Of a stretch of DNA of 64,000 nucleotides, positions 51,899-61,481 are shown in pieces. A program made the position numbers and the translations under genes. The notes under the pieces are model-generated. The model did no database searches and had not been told where the DNA came from. It saw only the letters and a program-made list of their open reading frames with translations. Location: NCBI RefSeq assembly GCF_943169825.2, contig NZ_OW968402.1, positions 434,001 to 498,000 on the forward strand. Reading direction: 5' to 3'. The DNA is from Varibaculum prostatecancerukia (GTDB taxonomy: Bacteria > Actinomycetota > Actinomycetes > Actinomycetales > Actinomycetaceae). Position 1 is the stretch's first letter, and the number at the start of each line of letters is the position of its first letter.

Positions 51899-52384
51899 GT
51901 GACTGGCTGTGTTCCTTTAACTCTTGAGGACGTACCGGCGCTGCTTGCCCTAGAAAAATCCTGTTTTGGGGCGGAAGGATTTAGTGCCCCGCAGCTGCGG
52001 CAAATGCTAACCGCCCGCTACGGTTTGGCTTTAGGACTCTGGGAGGAGGAGCTACTGGTGGGGGCAGTGCTACTAGAAGTCTTAGTGCCGGAATCTGAGT
52101 TGCATTCCCTGGCAGTTCAGCCCGCTAAGCGCAGCCGCGGTCTGGGTAGCGTCCTATTAAAATCGGCGATTACTGAGGCCAGGAAGCTCGGAGCTAATGA
52201 AATGTTCCTAGAGGTGCGCAGCTCCAACCAAGCGGCAATTGCGCTTTACGAACGCGCGGGATTCACTCCTTTGAGCGTGCGCCGCGGCTATTATTCCCAA
52301 CCTCGCGAAGACGCCCTAGTGATGCACATGCGGCTTTCGAGCCCCTCTCCCGGTCCGGTGGGGGCAGAAATATCTGCCTCATGA
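51899..52384 (+). CDS. rimI: Ribosomal-protein-alanine acetyltransferase RimI-like
   Basis: GNAT enzyme, 161 residues; in E. coli RimI acetylates the N-terminus of S18. The acetyl-CoA motif is LAVQPAKRSRGLGSVLLKSAI, and LEVRSSNQAAIALYERAGFTPLSVRRGYY is the RimI signature. It starts at GTG 51899 after AGAGG. tsaE-tsaB-rimI is a common trio, usually followed by tsaD, which has been separated here. Confidence 0.92.
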   Translation: MTGCVPLTLEDVPALLALEKSCFGAEGFSAPQLRQMLTARYGLALGLWEEELLVGAVLLEVLVPESELHSLAVQPAKRSRGLGSVLLKSAITEARKLGANEMFLEVRSSNQAAIALYERAGFTPLSVRRGYYSQPREDALVMHMRLSSPSPGPVGAEISAS

Positions 52385-52624
52385 GAGCGCAAAAAGTATT
52401 TTGAAACTTTATGCTTTCTCAATTGAATAACAATTCTCAGATTCTATGCCCCGCGGATAAGGATTTTTTACCTAATCTTTGCGCCATCTTCTTTGAAAGT
52501 AGCTAATTAAAATCCCAGGTAGAGCCAGATTAACTTCGATTTTTTCTTTTTTCCGCTGGCTCGTTTCCTCCCTAGAGGCCAAAAATCTTAAGCTGAGTGA
52601 AAGCCGTGAGCTAGCCTGTAAAAC

Positions 52625-53383
52625 GTGGCCAATACAAAAGAAATTCAAAAGAGGCGAAGCTGGAATACCCTAGTCTTCGCGAAACAGTGCATGGCCGTAA
52701 CCGGCATATTCTTTGTACTGTTTGTGTTAATGCATTCCTACGGGAACCTGAAGATTCTAGCGGGGGCTGATGCCTATAACGGTTATGCTCACCACCTGCG
52801 GGTCTTTGGTGCCCCTATCCTGCCTTATGAAGGTCTGCTTTGGATCTTGCGTGTCGTGCTCCTGGCATGCGTGCTTATCCATATGATCTGCGCCTTTTAT
52901 CTCTGGCACCGCGCTAGCGCGGGGCGAGGCAGCGAGAAGTACGTAGTCAAACAGAACATTGTGAACAACTACGCGACCCGAACCGTACGTGTCGGCTCGG
53001 TGCTGCTAGCGTTGTTTATCCTGTTCCACCTGCTACATTTTACGACTAAGACTTTCCAAATCGGATCATCCAGTGCATATAGCGCCGCTACCTGCGAGGT
53101 CGACGGGGAAATGATCCCGGTAGCACCCTGGAACATGATGGTAACCACGTTCTCACCAGCTAACTGGTGGACGCTGATTATTTACCTGGGTGCAGTCGCG
53201 ATTGTGGCTTTGCATGTGGGACACGGCGTCTGGTCCGCCCTACAGACTATGGGATGGATCCGGGAAAACACCCATAAGGCAACCGTTTACATTTCCGGGA
53301 TTGTGGGGCTACTGCTGTTCGCCATGTTCGCCATCCCCCCGCTTTATTTGGTAATCACCAACCCCGCTCCGGTGGCGTGTTAG
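52625..53383 (+). CDS. sdhC: Succinate dehydrogenase cytochrome b subunit
   Basis: Membrane anchor of complex II, 252 residues with five hydrophobic helices (single-chain B. subtilis-like type), carrying haem b and the quinone site. Conserved His residues occur in LMHSYGN, HHLRVFG, LIHMICAF, LFHLLHF and LHVGHGVW. It starts at GTG 52625. The 240-base gap upstream is AT-rich, with no gene; TTGAAA (52401) is only a weak promoter hint. sdhA follows after 19 bases. Confidence 0.93.
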   Translation: MANTKEIQKRRSWNTLVFAKQCMAVTGIFFVLFVLMHSYGNLKILAGADAYNGYAHHLRVFGAPILPYEGLLWILRVVLLACVLIHMICAFYLWHRASAGRGSEKYVVKQNIVNNYATRTVRVGSVLLALFILFHLLHFTTKTFQIGSSSAYSAATCEVDGEMIPVAPWNMMVTTFSPANWWTLIIYLGAVAIVALHVGHGVWSALQTMGWIRENTHKATVYISGIVGLLLFAMFAIPPLYLVITNPAPVAC

Positions 53384-53402
53384 TTAGGGAAGGATGCGAA
53401 AA

Positions 53403-55388
53403 ATGACTGAACAAGAAAATCTAGTCGACGGTCTTTACACCGTTGGCGAACCGATTGCAGACAAGAAAGCACCTCTAGAGGTGCCGATTGAGAAATGCTG
53501 GAAACAACGCCAGTTCAATACGGCACTGGTGAACCCAGCTAACCGCCGTAAAATCAAAGTTATCGTAGTGGGTACCGGTCTAGCAGGGGGCGCAGCAGCC
53601 GCCTCGCTGGGTGAAATGGGGTACCACGTCGATGCCTTCTTCTATCAAGACTCTGCTCGTCGCGCGCACTCGATTGCGGCTCAGGGTGGTATCAACGCGG
53701 CCAAGAACTACCGCAATGACAATGACTCTGATTACCGGCTGTTCTATGACACGGTCAAAGGCGGGGACTATCGTGCCCGGGAAACTAACGTATACCGGCT
53801 AGCGGAAGTATCTGCCAATATCATTGACCAGTGCGTAGCCCAGGGCGTTCCTTTTGCTCGCGACTACGGTGGGCTGCTCGATAACCGTTCCTTCGGTGGC
53901 GTGCAGGTTTCCCGTACTTTCTATGCGCGTGGCCAGACGGGGCAGCAGCTGCTGATTGGCGCCTACCAGGCACTTCAGCGTCAAGTTAACGCAGGCACGG
54001 TGGTTGCTCACTCCCGTCACGAAATGGTGGAACTCATTGTTTCCGATGGTCGGGCACGCGGGATTATTGCTCGCAACCTGGAAACCGGGGAACTCGAAAC
54101 CTACACCGCCTCCCTAGTTATTTTGGCTACTGGCGGATACGGTAACGTGTTCTTCCTATCTACCAATGCGATGGGTTCGAACGTGACGGCCTCTTGGCGG
54201 GCACACCGCAAGGGCGCTTACTTCGCGAATCCTTGCTACACGCAGATTCACCCCACCTGTATTCCCCAGCATGGCGATCAACAGTCGAAACTGACTTTGA
54301 TGAGTGAGTCGCTGCGTAACGATGGGCGTATTTGGGTTCCTAAGAAGAAAGAAGACTGCAAGAAGGATCCCCGGGAAATCCCGGAGGAAGATCGCGACTA
54401 CTACCTAGAGCGCATCTACCCCTCTTTCGGTAACCTGGTTCCGCGTGATATTGCATCGCGCCAAGCCAAGAATGTTTGCGACGAAGGTCGCGGCGTAGGA
54501 CCGGAAATCAACGGGGTTGCTCGCGGGGTTTATTTGGACTTTGCTGAGGCTATTGAGCGCATGGGTAAAGAGGCGGTGTCGGCCAAGTACGGCAACCTCT
54601 TCGATATGTACCAGCGGATTACCGATGATAACCCCTACGAGGTGCCGATGCGGATTTACCCAGCGGTGCACTACACCATGGGTGGCCTGTGGGTTGACTA
54701 CGATCTGGAATCCTCGATTCCGGGTCTATATATCGGCGGAGAAGCTAACTTCTCTGACCACGGCGCTAACCGTCTAGGGGCGTCTGCCCTGATGCAGGGG
54801 CTATCTGATGGCTACTTCGTGTTGCCGAATACGGTGAATGATTACCTGGCTCATACCTTGGATTGGCATGATTTGCCGGATGATCATCCCGATGTTTTGG
54901 CCGCGAAACAGCAGGCTCAAGAGCGCATTGATCGCATTATGGCGATTGAGGGTAGCCGTTCGGTGGATTCCATCCACAAAGAACTCGGTCACATTATGTG
55001 GGAGTACTGCGGTATGTCCCGCACCCGTGAGGGACTGAAGAAAGCCATCGGCATGATTCGGGAATTGCGTAAAGAGTTCTGGACCAATGTGCGCGTTCCG
55101 GGTAAGAAGACTGGCGAGATGAACCAGTCGCTCGAGCGCGCCGGTCGCTTGGCGGACTTCCTAGAGCTGGGCGAACTGATGTGTATCGATGCTTTGCATC
55201 GTGAAGAGTCCTGTGGCGGTCACTTCCGGGAAGAACACCAAACTCCGGAGGGCGAGGCACTACGTGACGATGAAAACTTCATGTATGTAGCCGCCTGGGA
55301 ATGGAAAGGTGAAGATCAGCCCCCTGTCTTACACAAGGAGGATCTGATTTACAACAATATCGAGGTCAAGACAAGGAGCTACAAGTGA
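53403..55388 (+). CDS. sdhA: Succinate dehydrogenase flavoprotein subunit
   Basis: FAD subunit of complex II, about 661 residues. [21 protein letters not shown] binds [20 protein letters not shown] holds the covalent-FAD His; [33 protein letters not shown] (split) and [14 protein letters not shown] follow. Preferred start ATG 53403, with AGGGAAGG upstream; ATG 53394 is in frame. The length and insertions match the fumarate-reductase/Bacillus-type enzymes. It overlaps sdhB by four bases. Confidence 0.96.
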   Translation: MTEQENLVDGLYTVGEPIADKKAPLEVPIEKCWKQRQFNTALVNPANRRKIKVIVVGTGLAGGAAAASLGEMGYHVDAFFYQDSARRAHSIAAQGGINAAKNYRNDNDSDYRLFYDTVKGGDYRARETNVYRLAEVSANIIDQCVAQGVPFARDYGGLLDNRSFGGVQVSRTFYARGQTGQQLLIGAYQALQRQVNAGTVVAHSRHEMVELIVSDGRARGIIARNLETGELETYTASLVILATGGYGNVFFLSTNAMGSNVTASWRAHRKGAYFANPCYTQIHPTCIPQHGDQQSKLTLMSESLRNDGRIWVPKKKEDCKKDPREIPEEDRDYYLERIYPSFGNLVPRDIASRQAKNVCDEGRGVGPEINGVARGVYLDFAEAIERMGKEAVSAKYGNLFDMYQRITDDNPYEVPMRIYPAVHYTMGGLWVDYDLESSIPGLYIGGEANFSDHGANRLGASALMQGLSDGYFVLPNTVNDYLAHTLDWHDLPDDHPDVLAAKQQAQERIDRIMAIEGSRSVDSIHKELGHIMWEYCGMSRTREGLKKAIGMIRELRKEFWTNVRVPGKKTGEMNQSLERAGRLADFLELGELMCIDALHREESCGGHFREEHQTPEGEALRDDENFMYVAAWEWKGEDQPPVLHKEDLIYNNIEVKTRSYK

Positions 55389-56146
55389 ACATCACTTTGC
55401 GAATCTGGCGTCAGGCTGGCCCAGACGCCGAGGGGGCTATCCACGAATATAAGCTCCACGGAGTTAGCGAGGATTCCTCTTTCCTGGAAATGTTGGACAT
55501 CCTCAACGAGGATCTATTTGCTCGCGGGGAAGAGCCGGTCGCATTCGACTCGGACTGCCGCGAGGGAATCTGCGGTATGTGTGGCCTGGTAGTTAATGGG
55601 GTTCCCCATGGCAACCATTCCCCGGATCCGAAAGATAACACCACTACCTGCCAGCTGCATATGCGTTCTTTCAAGGACGGAGACACCATCACCGTAGAGC
55701 CATGGCGCTCTAAGGCTTTCCCGATCATTAAGGATTTGGTGGTCAATCGTACGGCTTTGGATCGCATTATCCAGGCAGGAGGCTATATTTCGGTTAATAC
55801 CGGTGCGGCTCCCGATGCCCACGCTACCCCGGTTCCCAAGAAGGATGCGGATCGGGCTTTCGAAGCTGCGACCTGCATCGGCTGTGGGGCGTGCGTGGCT
55901 GCCTGCCCGAACGGCTCGGCGATGCTATTTACCTCTGCGAAGGTGACCCACCTGGGTCTATTGCCGCAGGGTAAGCCGGAGAATCTGCAGCGGGTAACCC
56001 GCATGCTTAATCAGATGGGTGCCGAAGGTTTCGGCGGGTGCACCAACTTCGGTGAATGTGCAGCGGTTTGCCCCAAGCAGGTGCCGCTGGACTTCATTGC
56101 GGTGCTGAACCGGCAGCTAGGCAAGGCTGTTCTTGCTGGAGTATAA
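55385..56146 (+). CDS. sdhB: Succinate dehydrogenase iron-sulfur subunit
   Basis: Electron-transfer subunit of complex II, 253 residues. Clusters: [2Fe-2S] [15 protein letters not shown] with a further Cys in TTCQLHM; [4Fe-4S] [14 protein letters not shown]; and the third in [19 protein letters not shown]. It starts at GTG 55385 within the sdhA stop. Together sdhCAB feed electrons from succinate to quinone, or the reverse as fumarate reductase; sequence cannot decide direction. Confidence 0.96.
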   Translation: MNITLRIWRQAGPDAEGAIHEYKLHGVSEDSSFLEMLDILNEDLFARGEEPVAFDSDCREGICGMCGLVVNGVPHGNHSPDPKDNTTTCQLHMRSFKDGDTITVEPWRSKAFPIIKDLVVNRTALDRIIQAGGYISVNTGAAPDAHATPVPKKDADRAFEAATCIGCGACVAACPNGSAMLFTSAKVTHLGLLPQGKPENLQRVTRMLNQMGAEGFGGCTNFGECAAVCPKQVPLDFIAVLNRQLGKAVLAGV

Positions 56147-56187
56147 ATCTGCAGCTAGCGGCTAAATAGCCAATCTTTTGTATGGTC

Positions 56188-56223
56188 AAGGCGGGCTTCG
56201 AGAATAATCTCGGAGCCCGCCTT
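56188..56223 (+). terminator. Terminator after sdhB
   Basis: AAGGCGGGCTTCGAGA (56188-56203) pairs with TCTCGGAGCCCGCCTT (56208-56223), with one G-T pair and loop ATAA. The 3' T-run is short, but the stem is strong. Confidence 0.8.
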
Positions 56224-56398
56224 CCGCGCTTTCCAGAATTAAAACGTCCTCTTGCAGCAAGGTTATTTCCCGATAAAGCCGAAAGCTCCATCCTCGCCCC
56301 GTAAATAATTCCGAGAAATAGCGATTAACTGTTGCAATTGTTGGGCAGTAGCCTACAAATGCAACATGAAGCCACGCTACTTCGGGGGGCGCAAAAAG

Positions 56399-57628
56399 TT
56401 AGTTAGCCCCGCCCTCGGGCTGAGGGGGAGTGAAACGGTACTTGCCTTTTCCTTTGCCTTTCACTTTGCTGATCAAGGAGGCATCCAGGAGTTTTCGCAA
56501 TAGTTCAGAGGCCGGGGAGGGGGTTATCCCCAATATCTCCGTTACCTGAGAACGCGAGAAAATGCCCTCAGTCCCGAAGAAATCGTAGAGTTTTTGGGCG
56601 TGCCGAGCCGAGACCGGGCTCAGTCCCGCCCATTCAATGTCCTGATTTTTGACCCCAATATCCTGTTTTTCCAGTCCAATATCCTGTTTTTTAGATAAAA
56701 TCCCATTGTCTGAGGAAGTAATGTACTGAGTTTCCGGGGGAACTTCCTGCCCATCAGACCCAATATCCGGATTTTTTGCCTGACTAACTAAACCGCTGAT
56801 ATGCAGGTACCGATTTTTCAACTCATTTTCTTCTCCTAGCAGCAAGTTCCGTAAGAACTTAACTAGGTATTCGTTAGTTTCGTGAATCCCGGCAGTTAGA
56901 TTTTCGTAGTTGGCGCGCACCATCGCGTTTCGAAAATACCAAGCGTGTTTAGAGAAAAGGGTGTTATCGACAGTGAAACCCAAGGTGCGGAGATACTTGA
57001 TGAAAAACACGGCGGTAGTGCGGGTGTTTCCCTCATCAAAGAGGTGAATCTGCCACAACCTAGCCACAAAAGAAGCCAGATGCTCAATGATTTCGGTGGC
57101 ATTCAGTTCGCGGTAGCTAAACGCACGTTCAAAAGCCAAATCGTATTCCAAGGTTTCCATTAAATCGGCAGCATTCCCATAGGTAACGGTATCTCCGGCC
57201 AGTACCCACTCCTTCTTGGAGATATTGTAGGTACGAACTTTCCCGGCCTGGGGATAGATTCCTGCAAAAAGCCGGCGGTGTATCGCCAGATACTGCGCAG
57301 CCGAGAACACAAATCCGTCCTCAGATAATACTTGCGCAACCCGGGTAGCTACCTTATCTGCTTCCTCCGTTCGGTCTAAGCCCCGCTGAGGGTTTTGCTG
57401 ATAGTAGGAATTAACCAGGCTTTGAGCTTCGTCTAAAGTGATTTCACCTTCGATAGAGCTCCTAGCGGTATTTATTAGATACGGTGAGGGCTCTAAACCA
57501 TCGACAGCTTGTAAACCGATACCGGCCTGCCAAGCAGCAATCAGGGCGCGTTGAGACGGGGATCCTTGGCGCACATATTGGGCAAATGGATCCTCTTTAG
57601 GTTCTTCGAGCCCGCCTATATCTGTCAT
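56399..57628 (-). CDS. Fic-domain protein with C-terminal winged-helix region
   Basis: About 409 residues. The Fic core (about 95-260) carries IHLFDEGNTRTTAVF, matching the HxFx(D/E)GNxR AMPylation motif. An SSIEGE segment near residue 57 resembles the inhibitory helix motif but is one residue short of (S/T)xxxE(G/N). A linker then repeats KKQDIGLEKQDIGVKNQDI, and the end looks like a winged helix (FSRSQVTEILGITPSPASELLRKLLDASLI). The frame is open to 57682, but ATG 57628 has GGAGGT exactly placed. It probably modifies a cell protein with AMP; target unknown. Flanked by direct repeats. Confidence 0.85.
   Translation of the reverse strand: MTDIGGLEEPKEDPFAQYVRQGSPSQRALIAAWQAGIGLQAVDGLEPSPYLINTARSSIEGEITLDEAQSLVNSYYQQNPQRGLDRTEEADKVATRVAQVLSEDGFVFSAAQYLAIHRRLFAGIYPQAGKVRTYNISKKEWVLAGDTVTYGNAADLMETLEYDLAFERAFSYRELNATEIIEHLASFVARLWQIHLFDEGNTRTTAVFFIKYLRTLGFTVDNTLFSKHAWYFRNAMVRANYENLTAGIHETNEYLVKFLRNLLLGEENELKNRYLHISGLVSQAKNPDIGSDGQEVPPETQYITSSDNGILSKKQDIGLEKQDIGVKNQDIEWAGLSPVSARHAQKLYDFFGTEGIFSRSQVTEILGITPSPASELLRKLLDASLISKVKGKGKGKYRFTPPQPEGGAN
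56610..56728 (-). repeat. Direct repeat L inside fic (QDI linker)
   Basis: About 119 bases encoding the QDI-repeat linker. An imperfect copy in the same orientation lies upstream of the gene at 57660-57776. By eye roughly four bases in five match, including shared blocks such as CCCATTCAATGTCCTGATTT and CCCATTGTCTGAG. Confidence 0.85.
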
Positions 57629-57659
57629 CGCACCTCCTGCTGCTAGTGCCATTTTATCT

Positions 57660-57776
57660 GAGACGGGCTCCGTCCAACCCATTCAATGTCCTGATTTTCT
57701 AGTCTAATATCCTGTTTTTTGACCTCAATGTCCTGTTTTTTCAATAAAGTCCCATTGTCTGAGTAAGTAATGTCCG
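57660..57776 (-). pseudogene. Direct repeat R: relic of a fic linker
   Basis: Upstream of fic, on its strand, one frame reads SDNGTLLKKQDIEVKKQDI and continues NQDIEWVGRSP, closely matching the internal linker of the intact gene. There is no start or Fic core, so it is a fragment of another or earlier copy. Recombination between the two direct repeats would remove about 1.05 kb, nearly the whole fic gene. Confidence 0.75.
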
Positions 57777-57855
57777 GATGCTATTCCAAAAGAGTTATGC
57801 CAGCTGGGGGCGATATCGTTAGGTCGCTAATCCGGGGTGTGGGTAAAATAAGAAT

Positions 57856-59394
57856 ATGAGTGAACCGCTGATCCTGGGAATTGAGTCTACCTGCGACGAG
57901 ACCGGTGTAGCGTTGGTGCGCGGGGGGAAGCTGCTGGCAGATTGCACAGCCACCTCCATGGATGAGCACGCCCGCTACGGGGGAATCATTCCCGAAATCG
58001 CTTCCCGGGCACACCTGGAATCTTTCCTGCCTACTTTGCAGGCTGCCTGCACGGAGGCCGGGGTTACTTTGAGCGAGGTAGATGCGATTGCGTGCGCGGC
58101 AGGCCCCGGCTTGGTGGGCTCGCTGACGGTAGGGATTTCTGCCGCTAAAGCTTTGGCGTTGGCGCTAGATAAACCGCTCTACGGGGTGAACCACGTAATC
58201 GGACACCTGGCTGTAGATGCCCTGGTAGAAGGGGAGTTTCATCCTCCATTTATTGGACTGATTTGCTCGGGTGGGCATTCGAACCTGGTGTTGGTGCGCG
58301 ATCTGGCCAGCGATATTACCGAACTGGGGGGCACTCTCGATGACGCTGCCGGGGAAGCCTTCGATAAGGTAGGGCGGCTACTCGGCACCCCCTATCCAGG
58401 CGGTCCGCACGTAGACCGGCTGGCGCAAGCGGGGGATAAGAAAGCTATCCGTTTCCCGCGAGGGCTGGCCGCAGGTAAAGACAAAGAACGCCATCGCTAC
58501 GACTTTTCATTTTCGGGTCTAAAAACCGCAGTTGCCCGCTATATCGAAGGGTTAGAGGCCGCCGGGAAAACCATTAATCGGGAAAACATCTGTGCCGGTT
58601 TTTCCGAGGCCGTAAACGATTCGCTGACTAAGAAAGCGGTGCAGGCTGCCCAAGACTTTGACTGCCACGAAATCGTAGTGGGCGGCGGTTTTTCTGCGAA
58701 TTCGCGCCTGCGAGAACTTTTGGCACAGCGAGCTGAATCTGCGGGGATTAGCGTGCGCATCCCTCCGATCCGTTTTTGCACTGATAATGGTGCCCAGATC
58801 GCTGCCCTCGGTGAGGTGCTGGTGAAAGCGGGAATGCCGCCCTCGCCTACAGATTTTGGCCCAGATTCCCAGATGTCGCTCACCCAGATTTATATGGCGC
58901 CCAGCCTGGAAAATACCGGGAATCCACAGGATAATAGCAGTAATGCCCAAGAGAAAGAGGTAGATGCGGAAAGCATCTACCAGAAGGTGAAGGAAAATAT
59001 GGCGAAATCATTTGACCAGATGCGTCCGGGTTTTGAAAAGGCCGCTGACCGGATTAAACCCCTGGTAGAGCAGGGGCGGGAGTACGCGGAAGAAACTGTG
59101 GAGAAGGCGCGGCCGTACGTAGAACAGGCGGTAGAAAAGTCTCGCCCCTACGTGGAGCAGGCTGCAGAGAAAAGCCGGGAGTACGCGGAAGAAACCATGG
59201 AAAAAGCCCGTCCCTACGTGGAACAAGCTGCAGAAAAAAGCCGGGAATACGCCGAGCAGGCGGTAGAGAAGGGGCGCGAATACGCTAAGCAAGCTCAACA
59301 GCGTTTACAGGAGCGTTCGCAGGCGCGGAAAACCGATCCCAATGAACCTTCGGTGACGGTGGAACCGCCCGATGACGTGGAGCCCCGCCTGTAA
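57856..59394 (+). CDS. tsaD: tRNA t6A transferase TsaD with long repeat tail
   Basis: Catalytic subunit that places threonylcarbamoyl on A37 of tRNA. Residues 1-350 are a complete Kae1/TsaD: LGIESTCDETGVALV, IIPEIASRAHLES, the metal motif HVIGH, SGGHSNLVLV, EAFDKVGRLLG and TDNGAQIAALG. The remaining 160 residues are extra: an acidic linker, then seven 11-residue repeats of the type (E/P)Y(A/V)E(E/Q)xxEK(A/S/G)R, and a short acidic end. The usual length is about 340-350. The tail is probably a long amphipathic helix. It stands alone after fic, away from tsaE-tsaB-rimI. Confidence 0.95.
   Translation: MSEPLILGIESTCDETGVALVRGGKLLADCTATSMDEHARYGGIIPEIASRAHLESFLPTLQAACTEAGVTLSEVDAIACAAGPGLVGSLTVGISAAKALALALDKPLYGVNHVIGHLAVDALVEGEFHPPFIGLICSGGHSNLVLVRDLASDITELGGTLDDAAGEAFDKVGRLLGTPYPGGPHVDRLAQAGDKKAIRFPRGLAAGKDKERHRYDFSFSGLKTAVARYIEGLEAAGKTINRENICAGFSEAVNDSLTKKAVQAAQDFDCHEIVVGGGFSANSRLRELLAQRAESAGISVRIPPIRFCTDNGAQIAALGEVLVKAGMPPSPTDFGPDSQMSLTQIYMAPSLENTGNPQDNSSNAQEKEVDAESIYQKVKENMAKSFDQMRPGFEKAADRIKPLVEQGREYAEETVEKARPYVEQAVEKSRPYVEQAAEKSREYAEETMEKARPYVEQAAEKSREYAEQAVEKGREYAKQAQQRLQERSQARKTDPNEPSVTVEPPDDVEPRL
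59080..59310 (+). repeat. 33-base tandem repeats coding the TsaD tail
   Basis: Seven 33-base units encode EYAEETVEKAR, PYVEQAVEKSR, PYVEQAAEKSR and variants. The 11-residue period is that of amphipathic helices which bind lipid surfaces or form coiled coils (apolipoprotein- or LEA-like). Copy number may vary between strains. Confidence 0.9.
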
Positions 59395-59435
59395 CGCTAG
59401 CTAATCCTGTTTGCGGGGCATTACCGGAGTGCAGA

Positions 59436-60725
59436 TTATTTAACTGCCACGAGCACCAGGCAGCGGTGCGCCCCACCTACCCGGGTCAGAGCCACGGTTA
59501 TGGTGCGCGGTGACCAGTCGCGATTTCTCTTGGGCATCACCTTTTTTCGCCAAGCTGCGATGTCGAGGGCGACTCCGCGCTTTAGAACGTCAAGCCGCGT
59601 GACTTGCTGAGAACGTAGATAAGAGCTCACCTGCTTAGCTTTAAGTGGCAGATTTTCCACTATCTGATAGCAGTGGAACCCTAAGGAGTCTTGTTCGCTG
59701 GGAAGAGAATCCCCTGTCAGATAAGCAATCCCGGTAGATACTGGCGCTGCCCCTAATTCTTCGCAAAGATCTGGAATGATTCCGGCGCGAATAATTGCAG
59801 GATCAGGATCGAAAAAGTAACTGCCCAAGGTGGCTGCCTGCGGGATTTGCACATGGTCTTCTCCGGGATTGCAAGCAGTAGAGCAGCGATAATGTTTTAC
59901 CTGCCTACCGCAGATAACCAGCGCAGATCGCCCCGCGCCCTCGGGAGCTAATCCCGGAGAGTAGAGGGCGCACTCCACCAGATTGCCGTCAACGCTTACC
60001 CATTGCGCGTGATAGCCGTCCGGTAGGTACGCCAAGTCAATCCCGGGCGCCATTTTCACCGCAAGCTGGGGCGAGCGCTTTTCCCATTCCAGAACTTTTC
60101 CGAGGGGAGGCGACCAGGAATCGGGGGAGAGGACGCGTCCGACGGCGGCGCGGCGAGCCGGATCTACAAATAGGGCGGGCAGAGTTTTCTGTGAGGTAAG
60201 GTTATCGGCGTTTTCGCAAAAAACTTTTGCGGTCGATATCTCAGACAGGTTGATTGCTGCGCAGGTAGCGGCTGCCGGGCTAATATCGACTGCTAAAAAA
60301 TCTGGGCATAGGGGTGCCAGTTCCATAGAGTCGGATCCGATTCCGCAGCCGAGATCGATCATGCTGGTGACATCGGCTTTCGCAAAGCGTTTAGCACGCT
60401 GGGCGGCCACTATTTTCCGGGTAGCTTGTTCGAGGCCGTCGCGAGTAAAAAGTTTATTCTTGGCCTCGGAGTCTAATTTTTCTTGGGCTTTTTCTCGCAG
60501 ATTCCATTGGGTTTGCAACGCTGCAACCAGATCTGCGGGGTGCTGCTTACGCAAGTGTTTAGCAATATCTGCGGCTTCAGAAGGTGACGGGCAAGGATAT
60601 TCTTGCAGCAGGCGCCAGCCTTCCGGGGTGGTCAGTGCCGCAATCATTAAGTCTTCCGCAGGTGGAAAGGACGAAGTTAGCTGTTTCATCTGCTTAAAAC
60701 TAAGTGCGACTTTTCGAGCTACCAT
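59436..60725 (-). CDS. Class I SAM-dependent methyltransferase (THUMP-like)
   Basis: About 429 residues from the ATG at 60725, which has GGGGAG seven bases upstream; the frame is open to 60797. An N-terminal helical region is followed by the SAM motif MIDLGCGIGSDSMELA and VDPARRAA. The C-terminal part (about 330-420) fits the THUMP-like domain found in a family of actinobacterial methyltransferases of unproven RNA target. It is convergent with tsaD and divergent from groES. Confidence 0.8.
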   Translation of the reverse strand: MVARKVALSFKQMKQLTSSFPPAEDLMIAALTTPEGWRLLQEYPCPSPSEAADIAKHLRKQHPADLVAALQTQWNLREKAQEKLDSEAKNKLFTRDGLEQATRKIVAAQRAKRFAKADVTSMIDLGCGIGSDSMELAPLCPDFLAVDISPAAATCAAINLSEISTAKVFCENADNLTSQKTLPALFVDPARRAAVGRVLSPDSWSPPLGKVLEWEKRSPQLAVKMAPGIDLAYLPDGYHAQWVSVDGNLVECALYSPGLAPEGAGRSALVICGRQVKHYRCSTACNPGEDHVQIPQAATLGSYFFDPDPAIIRAGIIPDLCEELGAAPVSTGIAYLTGDSLPSEQDSLGFHCYQIVENLPLKAKQVSSYLRSQQVTRLDVLKRGVALDIAAWRKKVMPKRNRDWSPRTITVALTRVGGAHRCLVLVAVK

Positions 60726-60827
60726 CGATTTCTCCCCTGTCATTTTCAGTGTAACCGAGGATTTGCCAGGGGTTAGAGCGACGCTTTGGTTACCCAAAGA
60801 AGTATTCGCGGAGGGCGTAAGCGAAAA

Positions 60828-60854
60828 CTAGCACTCAGCTTGATTGAGTGCCAG
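60828..60854. promoter_or_regulatory. CIRCE element (HrcA operator)
   Basis: CTAGCACTC (60828-60836), nine bases, then GAGTGCCAG (60846-60854), matching the CIRCE consensus TTAGCACTC-N9-GAGTGCTAA in all but the outermost positions. It lies 130 bases upstream of groES and marks HrcA repression relieved by heat. Confidence 0.9.
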
Positions 60855-60983
60855 GATAGCTTTAAGCTAAATAGTGCATTTGGAGTCGCCAGACTCCAGA
60901 CCGTATCGGAAATCTGACAACCCGCGACGTCAAGGTTCCGGTACTAAAACCGAAAATTTTGGAAAAAGAAAGGGAGGTCTGCA

Positions 60984-61280
60984 GTGTCAGTCTCCATTAA
61001 GCCGTTAGAAGATCGCGTCGTGATTCAGCAGGCAGAAGCGGAACAAAAGACTGCTTCCGGTCTGGTTATTCCCGACGCTGCCAAGGAAAAACCGCAGGAA
61101 GGCAAAGTAATCGCGGTGGGACCGGGTCGCATTGATGACCAGGGCAACCGGGTTCCGATGGATGTTGCCGAGGGCGACAGCGTGATTTACTCCAAGTATG
61201 GCGGCACCGAGGTCAAATACGGCGGCGAAGAATACTTGATTCTTTCCGCGCGTGACATCTTGGCAAAAGTTGAGCGCTAG
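60984..61280 (+). CDS. groES: Co-chaperonin GroES
   Basis: 98-residue lid of the GroEL folding cage. [30 protein letters not shown] (split) includes the mobile loop; [26 protein letters not shown] (split) ends it. It starts at GTG 60984 with AAAGGGAGGTC upstream. It is under a CIRCE element. groEL does not follow: a terminator and a convergent transaldolase gene come next, so the large subunit must be elsewhere. Confidence 0.97.
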   Translation: MSVSIKPLEDRVVIQQAEAEQKTASGLVIPDAAKEKPQEGKVIAVGPGRIDDQGNRVPMDVAEGDSVIYSKYGGTEVKYGGEEYLILSARDILAKVER

Positions 61281-61336
61281 AGAATAGCGCTGGCTGGGCG
61301 AGATTATCTCGCCATCAAAATAGCCATTAAGTGATT

Positions 61337-61368
61337 GGCGGGGTCGGAGAAATCCGACCCCGCCTTTT
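61337..61368 (+). terminator. Terminator after groES
   Basis: GGCGGGGTCGGA (61337-61348) pairs perfectly with TCCGACCCCGCC (61353-61364) across GAAA, followed by TTTT. Confidence 0.92.
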
Positions 61369-61410
61369 GCATATCTCTTCCTGCTACCATTCCGGCAGCC
61401 ACGTGGTGGT

Positions 61411-61446
61411 TAAAAAGCTGGGGGCGAGATAATCTCGCCCCCAGCT
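61411..61446 (-). terminator. Terminator of the transaldolase gene
   Basis: A near-continuous palindrome, AGCTGGGGGCGAGAT with ATCTCGCCCCCAGCT (61416-61446). Read on the minus strand it is followed by TTTTTA, so it ends the transcript of 61482-62570. A similar GGCGAGAT/ATCTCGCC hairpin lies near 61298-61313. Confidence 0.88.
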
Positions 61447-61481
61447 CTAAAGCTATTTACCTGCTATTTTGCTGTTTGAAT

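Noticed and set aside
57629-57682. Upstream start of the Fic protein at 57682
   Set aside because: The extra residues are read out of frame from the linker relic; GGAGGT places the start at 57628.
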